A DNA stretch of 61,617 nt from Thermus tenuipuniceus (GTDB lineage Bacteria; Deinococcota; Deinococci; Deinococcales; Thermaceae). The notes beneath the pieces are model-generated. The model ran no database searches. It saw only the letters and a list, made by a program, of their open reading frames with translations, and was not told the origin of the DNA. A program made the position numbers and the translations under genes. Below are positions 32,027-40,954 of this stretch, piece after piece (within the stretch, counting starts at the first letter, position 1; every line of letters starts with the position of its first letter). Location of the stretch: the NCBI RefSeq assembly GCF_002964845.1, contig NZ_KZ672960.1, forward strand, positions 1 through 61,617, read 5' to 3'.

Positions 32027-33058
32027 CTAATAGAGGGCCCGCACCACCTCAAAGGCGATGAGAGCCAGGATTCCCACCTCCACCGCCTGGCTTCTTAGGT
32101 GCACCACCTCCTCGGTGACCATCTCGTAGGTGGCCTCGAGGACCCGAAGCTTCTCCTCCAGACTCCTTTCCAGCTCGTGGGCCCCATAAAGCTCCAAGGC
32201 AGCCCGGTAGATCTTGGCGTAGAAGAGATCCTCGGTGATGCGCAAGGCTCCCTCCATCCGGGCCCGCACGTCGGCGATCTCCGCATGCCGGGCCATGAGG
32301 CGCCGCCTTAAGCGCTGGAGCTTCCCGTAGCCCCAAAGGCCCCGGTGCCGGAGCACCTGGGGCACGGCCTCCAGCTCCTGGGTGAGGACCCCGTCGTAGT
32401 AGGAGAGCTCAAGAAGCTGGGCGTGCACGAACTCCACCAGATCGGCCACGTCCCAGATGCCCTCCGAGTCCAGGATGAGGACCCGGTCAAACCCTAAAAG
32501 GGCCAGGTCCTCCGTGGAGTAGCTGTAGCGGTAGCGCTCCATCTCCCGCCTGACCTCGGGGGCGAACTCCTCCTTGGCCCCCATCCAAAGGGGGGTGAGG
32601 TCCACGGTGGGGGCGTGGGCCTTTTCCCCTTCTATCCCCAGGGCGTGGTAGACGGTGAACTCCTCGCTCAGGCGCTTTTCCTCGGGGTGGAGGAGGGCGC
32701 CTTGCAGGTAGGGCTCGAGGGCCAAAAGCTCCGCCAGAAAAAACCCTTCCCAGAAGGGGAGCTCGGGAAGGGCCAGGGCCTTTTCCAAAAAGGCTTCCCA
32801 AGGTACCCTCTCCCCCAGGTGCACCCGGAAGGAAAGGGAGGCCACCCCAAACTCGTAGAGCCGGGCGGTGAGGAGGCCGGAGATCCCCTCCACGCTCCTC
32901 ACCCCAAGCTCCACCTGCGCCGGAGGGTTTTCAAAGCGCACCGCCCCAAGCCTTGGCCGGGAGAGGCGAAGCCTGGGGGTGGCCAGGCGGGAGAGGTCGA
33001 TCTCGTCCGCCAGGTCGTAAAGGCGGTACAGGGCGATATGGGGCGAGAGGAGATTCAT
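32027..33058 (-). CDS. RMND1/DUF155-like membrane-anchored protein
   Basis: 343-residue protein. The C-terminal third (ARMEGALRITEDLFYAKIYRA, split here as ARMEGALRITEDLF and YAKIYRAALELYG; then LEEKLRVLEATYEMVTEEV and a final helix VGILALIAFEVVRAL) matches the pattern of the DUF155/YagE/RMND1 family: a helical hairpin followed by one C-terminal membrane helix. In mitochondria the family supports translation; its bacterial role is unclear. ATG start at 33058, thirteen bases after the rdgB stop. Confidence 0.65.
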   Translation of the reverse strand: MNLLSPHIALYRLYDLADEIDLSRLATPRLRLSRPRLGAVRFENPPAQVELGVRSVEGISGLLTARLYEFGVASLSFRVHLGERVPWEAFLEKALALPELPFWEGFFLAELLALEPYLQGALLHPEEKRLSEEFTVYHALGIEGEKAHAPTVDLTPLWMGAKEEFAPEVRREMERYRYSYSTEDLALLGFDRVLILDSEGIWDVADLVEFVHAQLLELSYYDGVLTQELEAVPQVLRHRGLWGYGKLQRLRRRLMARHAEIADVRARMEGALRITEDLFYAKIYRAALELYGAHELERSLEEKLRVLEATYEMVTEEVVHLRSQAVEVGILALIAFEVVRALY

Positions 33059-33071
33059 GGGAAGGCCCGGC

Positions 33072-33683
33072 TCATTCCAGCTGGGAGACCTCCCGCGGTG
33101 GGGGGCCCTGCTCGTAGGCCTTGAGGAGGGCCTTTAGCGCCTTTCCCCGATGGGAGTACTGGGCTTTTTCCTCCAGGGTCATCTCCGCAAAGGTCTTGCC
33201 CGCCTCGGGCAGGTAGAAGATGGGGTCGTAGCCGAAGCCGCCTTCCCCCCGGGGGGCCTCGAGGATGTACCCCTCCACCTGTCCCTCGTAGGTTTCCACA
33301 TGCCCGTCAGGGTAGGCTAGGACCAGGACCGCCACGAAGCGAGCCTTGCGCTCCTCCCCCTTGAGGTGGCGCATCCTCTCCAGAAGGTAAACGTTCCGCT
33401 CCCGGTCGGTTTCCCTTCCCCCGTAGCGGGCGGAGTAGACCCCGGGTTCCCCCCCTAAGGCGGGCACCTCGAGGCCCGAGTCATCCGCCAAGGCGGGAAG
33501 GCCCGTGGCCTTGGCCACGTAGGCGGCCTTGAGGAGGGCGTTTTCCAGGAAGGTGGAACCCTCCTCCTTGGGCATGCGCAGGGGGAAGTCGGCCAGGGAG
33601 AGGAGGGTCCAGCCTAGGAGAGCCAGCCCCTCCTTAAGCTCCCTCACCTTGCCAGGGTTGCCCGTGGCCAAGACCAGGCGCAT
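33072..33683 (-). CDS. rdgB: XTP/dITP pyrophosphatase
   Basis: 203-residue Ham1-family enzyme that removes non-canonical purine nucleotides (XTP, ITP, dITP). Motifs: start LVLATGNPGKVRELK, ALADDSGLEVPALGGEPGVY, and GGFGYDPIFYLPEAGKTFAEM with SHRGKAL at the end. Lies in the minus-strand run murI-LOG-rdgB-DUF155. GAAGGG is close to the ATG, and TATCCT lies 7 bases upstream, overlapping the LOG stop codon. Confidence 0.94.
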   Translation of the reverse strand: MRLVLATGNPGKVRELKEGLALLGWTLLSLADFPLRMPKEEGSTFLENALLKAAYVAKATGLPALADDSGLEVPALGGEPGVYSARYGGRETDRERNVYLLERMRHLKGEERKARFVAVLVLAYPDGHVETYEGQVEGYILEAPRGEGGFGYDPIFYLPEAGKTFAEMTLEEKAQYSHRGKALKALLKAYEQGPPPREVSQLE

Positions 33684-33688
33684 CCCTT

Positions 33689-34333
33689 CTAGGATACCCC
33701 CTTAAGGGCCTGCACCACCTCCTCCGGGGAATCCAGGGGGGTAAGGAGGGCAAGGTCTTTGGGATCGATGGCCCCTTGTTCTTTCAGGGATTCCATCCAG
33801 CTCAGAAGCCCTTGCCAGTACCCCCGGTCCAAGGCGAAGACGGGGAAAGGGTGGACCTTCTCCGTCTGGATGAGGACCAGGACCTCGGAGAGCTCATCCA
33901 GGGTGCCAAAGCCCCCGGGCAGGAAGACGAAGGCGTGGGCGTAGCGCACGAAAAGCACCTTGCGCACGAAGAAATAGCGCAGGGTGAGGGTATGGGTCTG
34001 GTAGGGATTGGGCTTCTGCTCGTGGGGAAGCTCGATGTTCAGGCCCACGCTCACCCCGCCTGCTTCAAAGGCCCCTCGGTTCACGGCCTCCATGACCCCA
34101 CCCCCGCCGCCCGTCACCACCCCGAAGCCTGCTTCCGCCAATGCCCTTCCCAGACGGTAGCCCAGGGCGTAGGCGGGGTGGCCTTCCCCGAAGCGGGCCG
34201 AGCCGAAGACGGAAACCAGGGGGACCCCTATCTCCGAAAGGGTTTCAAACCCCTCCACGAACTCCGCCAGAATGCGGAAAAGCCGCCAAGCGTCCTCGTG
34301 GTGAAGCTGGTCGATCAGGGGCTTCTTGGCCAT
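33689..34333 (-). CDS. LOG-family nucleotide-processing protein
   Basis: 214 residues with both family motifs: GGGGGVMEAVNRGA and PGGFGTLDEL (the PGGxGTxxE signature). LOG proteins are phosphoribohydrolases releasing cytokinin-like bases from nucleoside monophosphates; many are mislabelled as lysine decarboxylases. The bacterial role here is probably nucleotide salvage or clean-up, consistent with the neighbouring rdgB. The ATG at 34333 overlaps the murI stop in TGATG and is preceded by GGAGGAG. Confidence 0.88.
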   Translation of the reverse strand: MAKKPLIDQLHHEDAWRLFRILAEFVEGFETLSEIGVPLVSVFGSARFGEGHPAYALGYRLGRALAEAGFGVVTGGGGGVMEAVNRGAFEAGGVSVGLNIELPHEQKPNPYQTHTLTLRYFFVRKVLFVRYAHAFVFLPGGFGTLDELSEVLVLIQTEKVHPFPVFALDRGYWQGLLSWMESLKEQGAIDPKDLALLTPLDSPEEVVQALKGVS

Positions 34334-35106
34334 CAAAGCTCCTCCAGGCTGACCTGTTTTAGCTCCTCTACCCTTACCCCCAGGCGCTCCGCCAGGTTCC
34401 GGTAGCTTTCCGGGTCCCCGGTGACGAAGTGCACCACCCGCCCTTGGCCCTCGGGGTTTAAGAGCCCTTCCCCTTTAAGAGCTTTGGCCACCGCTTCCGC
34501 CGTGGCCTCGGCCGAATCGATGAGCCTCACTCCGGGCAGGACCTTGGCCAGGGTGCCCTTCAGAAAGGGGTAGTGGGTGCAACCCAGGATCAGGGCCTCG
34601 AGGTCCTGGGGGGCGTCCTCGAGGTAGTGCCGGGCCACCAAGAGGGCCACGGGGTCATCCCAAAGCCCTTCCTCCACCAAGGGCACGAAGAGAGGACAGG
34701 CCCTGGCCCAGGAAACCTCCACGTAGCGCTCGTAGGCCCGGCTTTCCACCGTGGCCTGGGTGCCGATGAGGCCCACCTTGCCGTACCCTCGTGCGGCCTT
34801 GGCCACGGGTTCCAGCACCCCGAAGACGGGCACCGAAAGATCCTCGGCCAGATCGGGAAGGGCGGCGGAGCTTGCGGTGTTGCAGGCCACCACGATGGCC
34901 TTCACCCCTTGCCGGAGCAAAAACCCCGCGATCTCCCAGGCGAAGCGCCGCACCATGGAGAGGGGTTTGCTGCCGTAGGGTACCCGGGCGGTGTCGCCAA
35001 AGTAGAGGAAATCCTCCTGGGGCAGGGCCCGGCGCAAAGCGGAAAGCACCGTAAGCCCTCCCACCCCCGAATCGAAGACGCCGATGGGCCGCCTAGGGTC
35101 CTTCAC
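34333..35106 (-). CDS. murI: glutamate racemase
   Basis: 257-residue enzyme making D-glutamate for peptidoglycan. Both catalytic cysteine motifs are present: [13 protein letters not shown] and [12 protein letters not shown]; the N-terminus reads [14 protein letters not shown]. The GTG at 35106 has TATGAT 8 bases upstream and no ribosome binding site. Divergent from metK. Confidence 0.95.
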   Translation of the reverse strand: MKDPRRPIGVFDSGVGGLTVLSALRRALPQEDFLYFGDTARVPYGSKPLSMVRRFAWEIAGFLLRQGVKAIVVACNTASSAALPDLAEDLSVPVFGVLEPVAKAARGYGKVGLIGTQATVESRAYERYVEVSWARACPLFVPLVEEGLWDDPVALLVARHYLEDAPQDLEALILGCTHYPFLKGTLAKVLPGVRLIDSAEATAEAVAKALKGEGLLNPEGQGRVVHFVTGDPESYRNLAERLGVRVEELKQVSLEEL

Positions 35107-35144
35107 AAGCCGCCATCATACCCTGGACGGGAAAAGGGGGGTGC

Positions 35145-35181
35145 TATACTATCAGGGTTGCCCCGGTGGGGGGCAAGGGAG
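35145..35181 (+). promoter_or_regulatory. metK promoter and leader hairpin
   Basis: TGCTATACT (box at 35145-35150) is an extended -10. The short leader contains TTGCCCC (35158-35164) paired with GGGGCAA (35170-35176) around a GGTGG loop. The 3' arm runs into the Shine-Dalgarno AAGGGAGG, so folding could affect translation. Confidence 0.5.
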
Positions 35182-36369
35182 GTGCGCAAGTTGAGGCTGG
35201 TCACGTCCGAGTCGGTCACGGAAGGGCACCCGGATAAGCTGGCGGACCGGATCTCCGACGCCATCCTGGATGCTTTGATCGCCCAGGATAAGAAGGCCCG
35301 GGTGGCGGCGGAAACCCTGGTCACCACCGGGCTGGTGTTCGTGGCGGGAGAGATCTCCACCGAGGGGTATGTGGATATCCCCGGCCTGGTGCGCAAAACG
35401 GTGAGGGAGGTGGGCTACACCCGGGCCAAGTACGGCTTCGACGCCGACACCTGTGCGGTCCTCACCGCCATCGACGAGCAGTCCCCGGACATCGCGGGCG
35501 GGGTCAACCTCTCCTACGAGTGGCGGGTGCTCAAGTCCACGGATCCTCTGGACCGCACGGGCGCGGGAGATCAGGGCCTCATGTTCGGCTACGCCACCGA
35601 CGAAACCCCGGAGCTCATGCCACTGCCCATCACCCTGGCCCACCACCTCACCATGCGCCTGGCGGAGGTGCGGAAGACGGGGCTTCTTCCCTACCTGCGC
35701 CCCGACGGCAAGGCCCAGGTCACCGTGGTCTACGAGGGGGATAGGCCCCTTTACGTGAAAACGGTGGTGGTCTCCGCCCAACACTCCCCCGAGGTGGAGC
35801 AGGACCAGCTCCGGGAGGACCTGATCCGCGAGGTGGTGCGCCAGGCCATCCCCCCCGAGTACCTGAAGGAAGGGGAAACGGAGTACCTCATCAACCCTTC
35901 GGGCCGTTTCATCCTGGGGGGACCCCATGCGGACACCGGGCTTACCGGACGCAAGATCATCGTGGACACGTACGGGGGGGCGGTGCCTCATGGGGGCGGG
36001 GCCTTCAGCGGCAAGGACCCCACCAAAGTGGACCGTTCCGCCAGCTACTACGCCCGCTATATGGCCAAGAACCTGGTGGCGGCAGGCCTAGCCCGCCGGG
36101 CCTTGGTGGAGCTAGCCTACGCCATTGGCAAGGCCAGGCCTGTTTCCCTGCGGGTGGAAACCTTCGGCACCGGGGTCTTGCCCGATGAAAAGCTCACGGA
36201 GATCGTGAAGCGGGTCTTTGACCCCAGGCCCTTGGCTATCATCGAGGAGCTGGACCTCCTCCGTCCCATCTACACCCCCACCAGCGCCTACGGCCACTTT
36301 GGCCGTGCGGGCTTTCCCTGGGAGGAAACGGACCGGGTGGAGGCCCTAAGGCGGGAAGCGGGCCTCTAA
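35182..36369 (+). CDS. metK: S-adenosylmethionine synthetase
   Basis: 395-residue enzyme making SAM from methionine and ATP. Signatures: [12 protein letters not shown] near the start, [12 protein letters not shown] and [16 protein letters not shown]. Length is normal. The GTG at 35182 gives the N-terminus [11 protein letters not shown], but it lies within the ribosome binding site; a TTG nine bases downstream is better spaced from AAGGGAGG, so the exact start is uncertain by three codons. The hairpin at 36376 ends the gene. Confidence 0.96.
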   Translation: MRKLRLVTSESVTEGHPDKLADRISDAILDALIAQDKKARVAAETLVTTGLVFVAGEISTEGYVDIPGLVRKTVREVGYTRAKYGFDADTCAVLTAIDEQSPDIAGGVNLSYEWRVLKSTDPLDRTGAGDQGLMFGYATDETPELMPLPITLAHHLTMRLAEVRKTGLLPYLRPDGKAQVTVVYEGDRPLYVKTVVVSAQHSPEVEQDQLREDLIREVVRQAIPPEYLKEGETEYLINPSGRFILGGPHADTGLTGRKIIVDTYGGAVPHGGGAFSGKDPTKVDRSASYYARYMAKNLVAAGLARRALVELAYAIGKARPVSLRVETFGTGVLPDEKLTEIVKRVFDPRPLAIIEELDLLRPIYTPTSAYGHFGRAGFPWEETDRVEALRREAGL

Positions 36370-36375
36370 GGCCAC

Positions 36376-36400
36376 CCCACCCTGGCGTAGCCAGGATGGG
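36376..36400 (+). terminator. metK terminator hairpin
   Basis: CCCACCCTGGC pairs with GCCAGGATGGG across a GTA loop (11 bp, one mismatch), seven bases after the metK stop. The same stem sequence recurs at 48717-48741. No T run follows. Confidence 0.6.
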
Positions 36401-36554
36401 GGCCCGGCAAGAGCTTTTCCGGGCCAAGTTTGGGAATCTCGGGGAAGTGCGGGGTCGTGAAAGAGAAAGAAGGGTAGACCACCCTAAGCTTGACCAAAGC
36501 CAAGGTGGGTGGGTTCCCGGAAAAGGACTAAGTGCTCACGCAGGAAGGTTGCTT

Positions 36555-36602
36555 CATCGGAAAGGATGGATACAGCGTGCCCATGGCCTTTTTGGGGTCC
36601 CC
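36555..36602. repeat. intergenic repeat, copy 1
   Basis: The 48-base segment aligns without gaps to 61562-61609: both have CATCGG, 12 variable bases, the identical CAGCGTGCCCATGG, then a C/T-rich stretch ending in TTTGGGG and CCCC. It abuts a perfect hairpin at the end of the GGDEF gene. Copies lie downstream of plus-strand genes in both cases. Confidence 0.6.
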
Positions 36603-36626
36603 GTCGTGACACAAGCCACGACGGGG
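36599..36626 (-). terminator. terminator of the GGDEF gene
   Basis: Perfect 10-bp stem CCCCGTCGTG/CACGACGGGG with an 8-base loop, three bases after the GGDEF stop codon in the minus-strand direction. It directly adjoins the intergenic repeat. Confidence 0.65.
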
Positions 36627-36629
36627 TAC

Positions 36630-37670
36630 TTAGCCCACCTCCACCCGGTTTTTCCCCCGGCGCTTGGCCTGGTAAAGGGCGTCGTCGGCCCGCTTGAGGA
36701 GGGAAAGGGGGGAGTCCTCGGGGCGGGCCTCGGCCACGCCGATGCTGACGGAAATCCCCTCCACCGGGGGAACCCGCAAGGCGGCCACCGCTTGCCGGAG
36801 CCTGCCCGCTAGGCGCACCGCCTGGGCCAAGGGGGTTTCCGTCAGGAGGACGGCGAACTCCTCCCCCCCGAGGCGCACGGCCCGGTCGCTTTGCCGGAGG
36901 TGGTCCTCTAGGCAGCGGGCTAGGGTTTTGAGCACCCGGTCCCCCACGGGGTGGCCGTGGCGGTCGTTCACCTGCTTGAAGTGATCCAGGTCCAGGATCA
37001 GGAGGGAGAGGGGCCGGCGGTAGCGCTGGACGCGGAAGAGCTCTCTTTCCAAGACGAGATCCAGGTAGCGCCGGTTCCTGAGCCCGGTTAGGGGGTCGGT
37101 GTAGGCATCCAGGCGGGCCTCGAGGTAACCTTCCTTAACCCGCACCAGCATGTAGAGGAGGCTCACGTAGGCCAGGTTGGCCCCGAAGAACTGGGCTAGG
37201 GCGTTGAGGTGCGCCGCATGGAAGTGGCCGCGGAAAGCTCCCAGGAGGGAGAGGAGGAAAAGGGTGAGGAGGTAGAGAAGGGCCAGGCGCACCGCTTGGT
37301 GGGTTTGGAAGAAGAGGAAGCTGCTGAAGTACACGAAGGGAACCCAGTGGGCGGCGGGGGATAGGCCGAAGGGATTCGGGGCGATGAGGAGCTGGAAAGC
37401 CAGGGTGGCAAGGAGATACGTGGCCACGAGACCATGGGTCAGGGGAAGAACCCAGGAACTGGTGCGGGGAAGGCGCCATAGGGCCAAGGCCAGGAGGGAA
37501 AAGCCCAAGGCCAGGAGGGGAAGGAAGAAGCGGTCCACTGGGTCCAGGCCCACGGCCCTCGAGGCGGCAAAGGCCACCAGGGCCAGAAGGGTCCCCAAGG
37601 GCAGAAGCAAAAGGGCCATCCTGCGCCTTAGGGGGTTTAGGGGGTCTAGGAGCTCGAGGGTGGGATGCAA
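36630..37670 (-). CDS. membrane-bound diguanylate cyclase (GGDEF)
   Basis: 346-residue protein. The N-terminal roughly 170 residues hold about six membrane helices (starting MALLLLPLGTLLALVAF region) with no recognised sensor motif. The C-terminal GGDEF domain is intact: DPLTGLRNRRYLD, LDHFKQVNDRHGHPVGD, and LGGEEFAVLL, with RQSD five residues before GGEEF as a product-inhibition (I-site) motif. It should make c-di-GMP. The TTG at 37670 follows TATACT by 9 bases; longer reading to 37706 would run across that promoter. Confidence 0.88.
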   Translation of the reverse strand: MHPTLELLDPLNPLRRRMALLLLPLGTLLALVAFAASRAVGLDPVDRFFLPLLALGFSLLALALWRLPRTSSWVLPLTHGLVATYLLATLAFQLLIAPNPFGLSPAAHWVPFVYFSSFLFFQTHQAVRLALLYLLTLFLLSLLGAFRGHFHAAHLNALAQFFGANLAYVSLLYMLVRVKEGYLEARLDAYTDPLTGLRNRRYLDLVLERELFRVQRYRRPLSLLILDLDHFKQVNDRHGHPVGDRVLKTLARCLEDHLRQSDRAVRLGGEEFAVLLTETPLAQAVRLAGRLRQAVAALRVPPVEGISVSIGVAEARPEDSPLSLLKRADDALYQAKRRGKNRVEVG

Positions 37671-37752
37671 GCTGCTTCCAGTATACAGGGGTCCCGCCCG
37701 GGCCATACCCCTAGGATGGCCAAGCCTCCCTTAACAAGCCCTTAACGGCTCC

Positions 37753-39645
37753 TCAGTCTTCCAGATAGGTGTAGCCCTGGAGCTCCCGCATGTACCGCTC
37801 CAGGAAGGCCCCCTTTTCCACGGGGGAAAGGCGGCTTTGCCGCACCAGCCGCTCCACGCCCAGGAAGAGCTCCCGGGCGGTGAAGCCCATCTTCTCGATG
37901 ACCTTTTCCGCGGTCTCCCCGGGAACGAAACGTTCTATGGCAAACCCTTCCTCGTCCACCACCACGTGGGCCTCCCCCACCTGGCCGAAAAGGTTGTGGT
38001 TGCTGCCCAACACGTCCTGGTAGCCTCCCACCAGGAAGACCCCCAGGTAGTAGTCCTCCCCCGGGCGGATGGGGTGGACGGGCAGGCTCTGACGCACGTC
38101 GTGCAGGTCGATGAAGCGGTCTATCTTGCCGTCGGAGTCGCAGGAGATGTCCACCAGGGTGGCCTGGCGGGTGGGGGGTTCGTTAAGGCGGCTTAGGGGG
38201 ACGATGGGGAAGAGCTGGTGAATGGCCCAGGCGTCGGGGAGGCTTTGGAAGATGGAGAAGTTGCACACCAGCTTGTCGGCCAGGAGCTTCTCCAGATCCT
38301 CAAACTCGTCAGGAGCGTAGGGCAGTTCCCGCACAATGGCGTAGACCCGCCGGGCGATGTGGTAGAAGATCTCCTCCGCCAGGGCGCGGTCCCGCAGGGA
38401 CACGAGCCCCAGGTCGTAAAGGGTCTGCAGGGTTTCCTTGTCGGCGAAGGCGTCGTGGTAGACCTCGCGGAAGTTCTTGGGGGAGAGGTTTTCCAGGCTC
38501 TCCCAAAGCTCCTTGACCAGGGGGTGGGCCTCCGCGGGCGGGGGGGAAGGCCGGGTCTCCCCCGGGGGGGTGATGACGTCGATCACCTCGAGGACCAGGA
38601 CCTCATGGTACGCGGTCACCGCCCGGCCCGACTCCGTGACCAGGGTGGGGTGGGGTTCCCCCTGGGCTTCCACCACCTCCTTGGTCACGTAGACCAGGTC
38701 CTCGGCGTACTCGGGAAGGGTGTAGTTGGCGGAGGCGTAGAAGTTGGTCTTGGAGCCGTCGTAGTCCACGGCCAGGCCCCCGCCTAGGTTCAGGTACTGG
38801 AGGGGAGCCCCCAGCTTCCTGAGCTGCACATAGGTCTGGGCGGCCTCCCGCACCGCCGCCTTGATCTTGCGGATATCGGTAACCTGGCTGCCGATGTGGG
38901 CGTGGACCATCACCAGGGTGTCCAGGAGGTCCTCTTCCCTCAGGATCTCCACCGCCCGGATGATCTCCGGGGTGGTGAGGCCAAACTTAGCGTTTTCCCC
39001 GCCGCTGGCTTCCCACTGCCCGGCCCCTTTGGCCTTCAGCTTGTAGCGGATGCCCAACTTGGGCCGCACGCCCAGCTCCTTAGAGATGCGGATCACCCGG
39101 GGGAGCTCGGCGAACTTCTCCAGGGTGATGACCACGTTCCGGGAAAGCTTCCTTCCCATTAGGGCCAGGCGGATGAAGTCGTCGTCCTTGAAGCCATTGG
39201 TGGTGATGAGGGCTTCCGGGGAGAGGTCCTGGGCTAGGATCAGGGCCAGCTCGGCCTTGCTCCCCGCCTCGAGGCCATAGTGGTAGGGCCTGCCCGCCCG
39301 GGCCACCGTCTCCAGCACCAGCCGGCGCTGGTTCACCTTCACCGGGTAGACCCCGCGGTAGCCACCGTGGTAGCTGTACTTTTCCATGGCCCTCTGGAAG
39401 GCCTCGTTCAGCTCCCGCACCCGGGCCTCGAGGACCTGGGGGAAGCGGAGCACCAGGGGCAAAGGCCGCCCCTCGTCCCTAAGGGCCTCCACGATCTCCA
39501 AAAGGGAGGCGGAAGGGCCTTCCGGGCCCAGGGGGGTCACCTCCAGCTCCCCATTCCGCCCTACCCGGAAGAACCCCGCTCCCCAGTAGGGCACCAGGTA
39601 GATCTCCTCCGCTTCTTTGGGGGAAAAGCGCCTGGCGGTCTTCAA
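37753..39645 (-). CDS. speA: biosynthetic arginine decarboxylase
   Basis: 630-residue PLP enzyme converting arginine to agmatine, the first step of the Thermus route through aminopropylagmatine to long polyamines. The PLP-lysine region reads GVYPVKVNQRRLV; further motifs are NLGGGLAVDYDGS and SCDSDGKIDRFIDL. The TTG at 39645 is preferred over upstream ATGs because GGAGGG lies six bases before it. It starts one base after the stop of the DUF72-like gene. No terminator hairpin was noticed after it. Confidence 0.95.
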   Translation of the reverse strand: MKTARRFSPKEAEEIYLVPYWGAGFFRVGRNGELEVTPLGPEGPSASLLEIVEALRDEGRPLPLVLRFPQVLEARVRELNEAFQRAMEKYSYHGGYRGVYPVKVNQRRLVLETVARAGRPYHYGLEAGSKAELALILAQDLSPEALITTNGFKDDDFIRLALMGRKLSRNVVITLEKFAELPRVIRISKELGVRPKLGIRYKLKAKGAGQWEASGGENAKFGLTTPEIIRAVEILREEDLLDTLVMVHAHIGSQVTDIRKIKAAVREAAQTYVQLRKLGAPLQYLNLGGGLAVDYDGSKTNFYASANYTLPEYAEDLVYVTKEVVEAQGEPHPTLVTESGRAVTAYHEVLVLEVIDVITPPGETRPSPPPAEAHPLVKELWESLENLSPKNFREVYHDAFADKETLQTLYDLGLVSLRDRALAEEIFYHIARRVYAIVRELPYAPDEFEDLEKLLADKLVCNFSIFQSLPDAWAIHQLFPIVPLSRLNEPPTRQATLVDISCDSDGKIDRFIDLHDVRQSLPVHPIRPGEDYYLGVFLVGGYQDVLGSNHNLFGQVGEAHVVVDEEGFAIERFVPGETAEKVIEKMGFTARELFLGVERLVRQSRLSPVEKGAFLERYMRELQGYTYLED

Positions 39646-39646
39646 G

Positions 39647-40246
39647 CTAGCCCTCCGGGGCTGACCCATCCTGGTCAACCTCCGCCCCCAAGTGTAGGAC
39701 GGAAGGAGCGGCTTGGGAAGAGCCTAGGCTTACGTAGAGGTAACCCTCGCCTTCTTGGGGGATTTCCCCAAGCCGTGCCCCCGGGTCCACCAGGTAAAGA
39801 AAGGGACCTTCTAGCTGGTTTACCAGGGCATAGCCCCTCATTTGCAAGAGGGGATGCAGGGCCTCCTCCGCCTGGAAGGCAAGGGGGAAGGGCCCCACCT
39901 CCTTTTGTACTTCCTCCAAAAGATCCAGCCAGTGGGCCAGTTGGGTGGGTTCCACGCCTGCGGGCACCAGAAGCTGCACTGCTCCCCGCTTGTCGCCAAA
40001 AAGCCGGAAGCGCCTCAGAAAGCGCCTCAGGGTGCGTCTTTCCTCCCCCGAGGGCTTAAAGGTGAGGTGCTTGTGGCCACAGACGCTGAAGCGAAACCCT
40101 TCAGGGGCCAAGGCCCTTAACCGGCTTATGGTCTTCCTGTCCCCTACCCGGTGCCACCAGGAAAGCTCCACCGTGGGAAAGGCCTTGGCATAGGCCTTGA
40201 AGCCCCCAGGGTAGCCCCTATACCCCTTAAGGCCTTCCAGGATCAA
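39647..40246 (-). CDS. short DUF72 (YecE)-like protein
   Basis: 199 residues. The segment YPGGFKAYAKAFPTVELSWW, followed by LRALAPEGFRFSVCGHKHLT, matches the DUF72 pattern (Y..RFPTVE..., then PPGFRFAVK). The usual N-terminal glycine-tryptophan strand and some C-terminal parts are missing, so it is shorter than the normal 240-280 residues. DUF72 function is unknown. It overlaps the hydrolase gene upstream by 20 bases and touches speA downstream. Confidence 0.65.
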   Translation of the reverse strand: MILEGLKGYRGYPGGFKAYAKAFPTVELSWWHRVGDRKTISRLRALAPEGFRFSVCGHKHLTFKPSGEERRTLRRFLRRFRLFGDKRGAVQLLVPAGVEPTQLAHWLDLLEEVQKEVGPFPLAFQAEEALHPLLQMRGYALVNQLEGPFLYLVDPGARLGEIPQEGEGYLYVSLGSSQAAPSVLHLGAEVDQDGSAPEG

Positions 40247-40943
40247 GCCAGACCTCCAAGAAGGCCAGCCCCATCCGGGCCATCAGGGGGGTGATGGTGT
40301 GCCCAGCTCCCTCCTCCACGAAACGGGCAAGCCGCCCCTCGGGGTAATGGGGCCTCAAGGCCTCCACGGTTTTCTCCATGCGGGAAAGGGGCACGATCAG
40401 GTCCTTGGTGCCGTGGAGGTGGAGGAGGGGTACACCTCCATAGGCCTCTCCCCTCTGGGCAGGGGGGGTTTCGTAAAGGGCCAGGACCCGGGTATCCCGC
40501 ACCTCCTGACCCTGGGGAAGCTTCATGGGGAAACCGCTACCGATAAAGGCCAAGGCCCCTTCCGCCCGGAAACCCTGGGAAAGAAGCAAGTGCACCACAA
40601 AGGCCCCCAGGCTCCCCCCCGCCAGGAAAAGGGGTAGGCCAAAGCGCTCCCTGGCCTCCTGGGCCACTTCCCTGGCTTCCTCGGCAAAGGCCAGGGCTAT
40701 CTGGTACACCTCCTCCACATACCTGGGGCTTTTGGAGGAAGGGGGTAGGCCTTCCCGTTTCCCGTGCCGGGGGGCGTCAAAGGCCAGGAGGAGGAGGCCC
40801 CTTTCCGCATACCCCGGGAGGAGGGAAAGGATGTGTTCCTTAGAGCCCTGAAGCCCGTGGAGGGCCAGGAGGAGGGCCCTCGGGCGCTCGGGGATGTGGG
40901 CCAGCACGCTTTGCCCCGCCAGGGTAAACGCCTCTTTCCGCAT
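40227..40943 (-). CDS. alpha/beta hydrolase
   Basis: 238-residue serine hydrolase. The catalytic triad is visible: nucleophile elbow GGSLGA, Asp in LHGTKDLIVP, His in EEGAGHTITP; the oxyanion region is LALHGLQGSKE. It resembles small esterase/dienelactone-hydrolase-like enzymes; the substrate is unknown. It lies between prs and the DUF72-like gene, overlapping the latter by 20 bases. Confidence 0.8.
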   Translation of the reverse strand: MRKEAFTLAGQSVLAHIPERPRALLLALHGLQGSKEHILSLLPGYAERGLLLLAFDAPRHGKREGLPPSSKSPRYVEEVYQIALAFAEEAREVAQEARERFGLPLFLAGGSLGAFVVHLLLSQGFRAEGALAFIGSGFPMKLPQGQEVRDTRVLALYETPPAQRGEAYGGVPLLHLHGTKDLIVPLSRMEKTVEALRPHYPEGRLARFVEEGAGHTITPLMARMGLAFLEVWLDPGRP

Positions 40944-40954
40944 CCTGCTTCCCC

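Noticed and set aside
33684..33696. Leaderless promoter for rdgB (TATCCT, 7 bases)
   Set aside because: Not claimed as a feature: the box coincides with the end of the upstream gene in a tight operon, and GAAGGG may serve as ribosome binding site. It may be coincidence.
34573..35181. Extended open frame upstream of metK
   Set aside because: It runs antisense through murI; the MetK family start and the promoter are at 35145-35191.
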